Below are positions 6,409 to 7,563 of a stretch of DNA of 7,563 nucleotides, piece by piece (position 1 is the stretch's first letter; each line of letters starts with the position of its first letter). Made by a program: the position numbers and the translations under genes. The stretch comes from Acholeplasmataceae bacterium (GTDB lineage: Bacteria; Bacillota_I; Bacilli_A; Izemoplasmatales; Hujiaoplasmataceae): NCBI GenBank assembly GCA_012515085.1, contig JAAYZB010000055.1, positions 1 to 7,563 on the forward strand, written 5' to 3'. The notes beneath the pieces are model-generated. The model saw only the letters and a program-made list of their open reading frames with translations. It ran no database searches and was not told the origin of the DNA.

Positions 6409-7282
6409 GATTTTTCCTCTGCTCATGAAATTTCAAAAGTTGACTAATCACCGCGCTGGCATTTTTGCGATCTATGACCATATCAATCATGCCATGATCC
6501 ATCAAAAATTCTGCTGTTTGAAATCCATCTGGTAAATCTTCTTTGATAGTCTGTTGAATGACTCGCTTTCCGGCAAAGCCTATCAATGCGCCTTTTTCCG
6601 CCAGTATGATATCTCCTAGCATTGCGAAACTCGCAGATACGCCACCGGTTGTGGGATGCGTTAATAGGGAAATGAACAACAACCCCGATTCATTGTGCTT
6701 TGTTAATAAGGCCACGGTTTTTGCCATTTGCATCAATGACAATATTCCTTCTTGCATTCTCGCACCGCCCGATGATGAAACAATTAATAGTGGGCTTTTT
6801 CTCTTGATCGATAATTCCATTAGTCGTGCGATTTTTTCACCGATAGCGGATCCCATCGATCCCATTAAAAAATGGCTATCCATCACACCAACACAAAGAG
6901 GAATATTATCGATTTTCGCCCATCCGCCTATAAACGCTTCTCTTTCACCGGTTTCTTCCTGCGCTTGAACTAATTTCTCATTATACCCAGGAAAGTCAAG
7001 GGGATTCACCGAAGTCAGAGTTCGATCAATCTCCTCAAATGAATCCGAGTCTGTGAGTTGATCGATTCGATCTCTTGCACTCATTGGATAGTATTTCCCA
7101 CATTCCGGACAGACAAATGCCTGCTCTATCAATGTTTTTGTGTAGATGAGTTCCTGACAAAAAGGACATTTAGAAAACAGTTGATCAGGAATCTCAGCTT
7201 TATGATTGTTTTTGCCCCGTTTTCGGTATTTCTCTTGAAAATAAACGACGCGGGAGCGATGCTTATCCAGAAAGTTATCCAT
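6395..7282 (-). CDS. accD: Acetyl-CoA carboxylase carboxyltransferase subunit beta (AccD)
   Basis: AccD is the zinc-containing partner of AccA in the carboxyltransferase. The 295 residues start with a basic, poorly conserved stretch of about 30. A four-cysteine zinc ribbon follows: Cys39 and Cys42 (CPFC), Cys58 and Cys61 (CPEC). The crotonase-like core includes MGSMGSAIGEKI (140-151), SSSGGARMQEG (169-179), the oxyanion-type TTGGVSASFAMLGD (211-224) and GFAGKRVIQQT (235-245). Gly-Gly-Ala-Arg-Met-Gln-Glu-Gly is a hallmark of the beta subunit. The ATG at 7282 follows AGGAGG with six bases between, and the gene overlaps accC by eight bases and accA by 14. Separate accD and accA genes are the usual bacterial arrangement, as opposed to the fused carboxyltransferases of actinobacteria. 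Confidence 0.98.
   Translation of the reverse strand: MDNFLDKHRSRVVYFQEKYRKRGKNNHKAEIPDQLFSKCPFCQELIYTKTLIEQAFVCPECGKYYPMSARDRIDQLTDSDSFEEIDRTLTSVNPLDFPGYNEKLVQAQEETGEREAFIGGWAKIDNIPLCVGVMDSHFLMGSMGSAIGEKIARLMELSIKRKSPLLIVSSSGGARMQEGILSLMQMAKTVALLTKHNESGLLFISLLTHPTTGGVSASFAMLGDIILAEKGALIGFAGKRVIQQTIKEDLPDGFQTAEFLMDHGMIDMVIDRKNASAVISQLLKFHEQRKNHVSN
6409..6420 (-). promoter_or_regulatory. Ribosome binding site that decides the accA start
   Basis: The minus strand reads AGAGGAAAAATC directly before the ATG at 6408. AGAGGA lies about six bases from this codon. The upstream in-frame ATG at 6426 has only AAATTTC before it. The site lies inside the last codons of accD. Confidence 0.65.
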
Positions 7283-7563
7283 TCAATTCCTCCTGAATTG
7301 CTCTCGTTAGGAAATTTGTATCATAGGTTCCTTTCACGAATATCGGGTTATGCATCATCACATATAGCAACTCTTGATTCGTTGTCACGCCATCAATAAC
7401 CAAGCCTTCCAGAGCCACTCGCATCTTGCGAATGGCTTCCTTACGCGTCGGTGCATGCACAATGATTTTTGCTAGCAAAGAATCGTAAAAAGGTGGGATG
7501 GTCACCCCAGAATATAGCTGTGTATCCACTCTCACTCCTGGGCCTCCCGGAATCACCAAATGA
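7275..7563 (-). CDS. accC: Acetyl-CoA carboxylase biotin carboxylase subunit (AccC), C-terminal fragment cut by the right edge
   Basis: This is the last 95 residues of biotin carboxylase, the ATP-dependent enzyme that carboxylates the biotin on AccB. A full protein has about 450 residues, so roughly four fifths lie outside the window, and no start codon should be sought here; the TTG at 7559 is internal. PGGPGVRVDTQLYSG and TIPPFYDSLLAKIIVHAPTR are the biotin carboxylase C-terminal domain signature, the latter with the conserved Tyr-Asp-Ser-Leu-Leu-Ala-Lys stretch. GVTTNQELL and the ending FVKGTYDTNFL are also typical. Related carboxylases (pyruvate, propionyl-CoA) share this domain, but the short tail with a stop here, and accD starting within an eight-base overlap, identify a stand-alone AccC. 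Confidence 0.96.
   Translation of the reverse strand, partial: HLVIPGGPGVRVDTQLYSGVTIPPFYDSLLAKIIVHAPTRKEAIRKMRVALEGLVIDGVTTNQELLYVMMHNPIFVKGTYDTNFLTRAIQEELNG

Noticed and set aside
5587..6426. accA start at the ATG at 6426
   Set aside because: No Shine-Dalgarno precedes it and it would deepen the overlap with accD; the ATG at 6408 has AGAGGA upstream.
6558..6968. 136-codon plus-strand open frame
   Set aside because: It is antisense to the conserved core of accD and has no supporting ribosome site or domain.
1..7563. CRISPR arrays, tRNA/rRNA genes, insertion sequences, riboswitches or a hidden defence system
   Set aside because: The window is almost wholly filled by conserved core-metabolism genes, with no spaced repeats, transposase motifs or RNA-gene signatures seen on either strand.

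Overview
The window holds most of a type II fatty acid synthesis (FAS II) gene cluster. All recognisable genes lie on the minus strand, so transcription runs from the right edge to the left. The type of enzymes points to a low-to-medium G+C Bacillota-like bacterium. The enoyl-ACP reductase is FabK (FMN type), not FabI. The biotin ligase has no DNA-binding domain. Shine-Dalgarno sites are strong AGGAGG types, genes overlap heavily, and a glutamate 2,3-aminomutase-like radical SAM gene follows. A clostridial or erysipelotrichial relative would fit, but the window does not settle the lineage.

Layout in transcription order. From 7563 to 5587 lies the acetyl-CoA carboxylase block: the C-terminal end of accC (cut by the right edge), then accD and accA. 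From 5553 to 1280 lies the elongation block: fabK, fabD, fabG, fabF and fabZ. birA (1280-726) follows, its ATG overlapping the fabZ stop by one base. A possible 37-codon ORF (781-668) overlaps the birA 3' end. From 618 to the left edge is the first half of a KamA-family aminomutase. It has its own strong ribosome binding site and a plausible promoter, and it runs off the window.

How the genes work together. AccC, AccD and AccA (with biotinylated AccB, not in view) make malonyl-CoA. BirA attaches biotin to AccB. FabD moves malonate to ACP. FabF condenses, FabG reduces the 3-keto group, FabZ dehydrates and FabK reduces the enoyl group. accB, acpP and fabH are not in the window. Junctions are overlaps of 1 to 14 bases or gaps of 9 and 33 bases, so this is almost certainly one operon whose promoter lies beyond the right edge. 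No FapR-like or FabT-like operator is visible inside.

I found no new multi-gene system. The points worth a second look are: the aminomutase gene at the left edge, a missing SDR-tetrad Asn in FabG, a biotin ligase lacking its C-terminal domain, the small ORF, and the gene order. The plus-strand open frames are antisense shadows of these genes.
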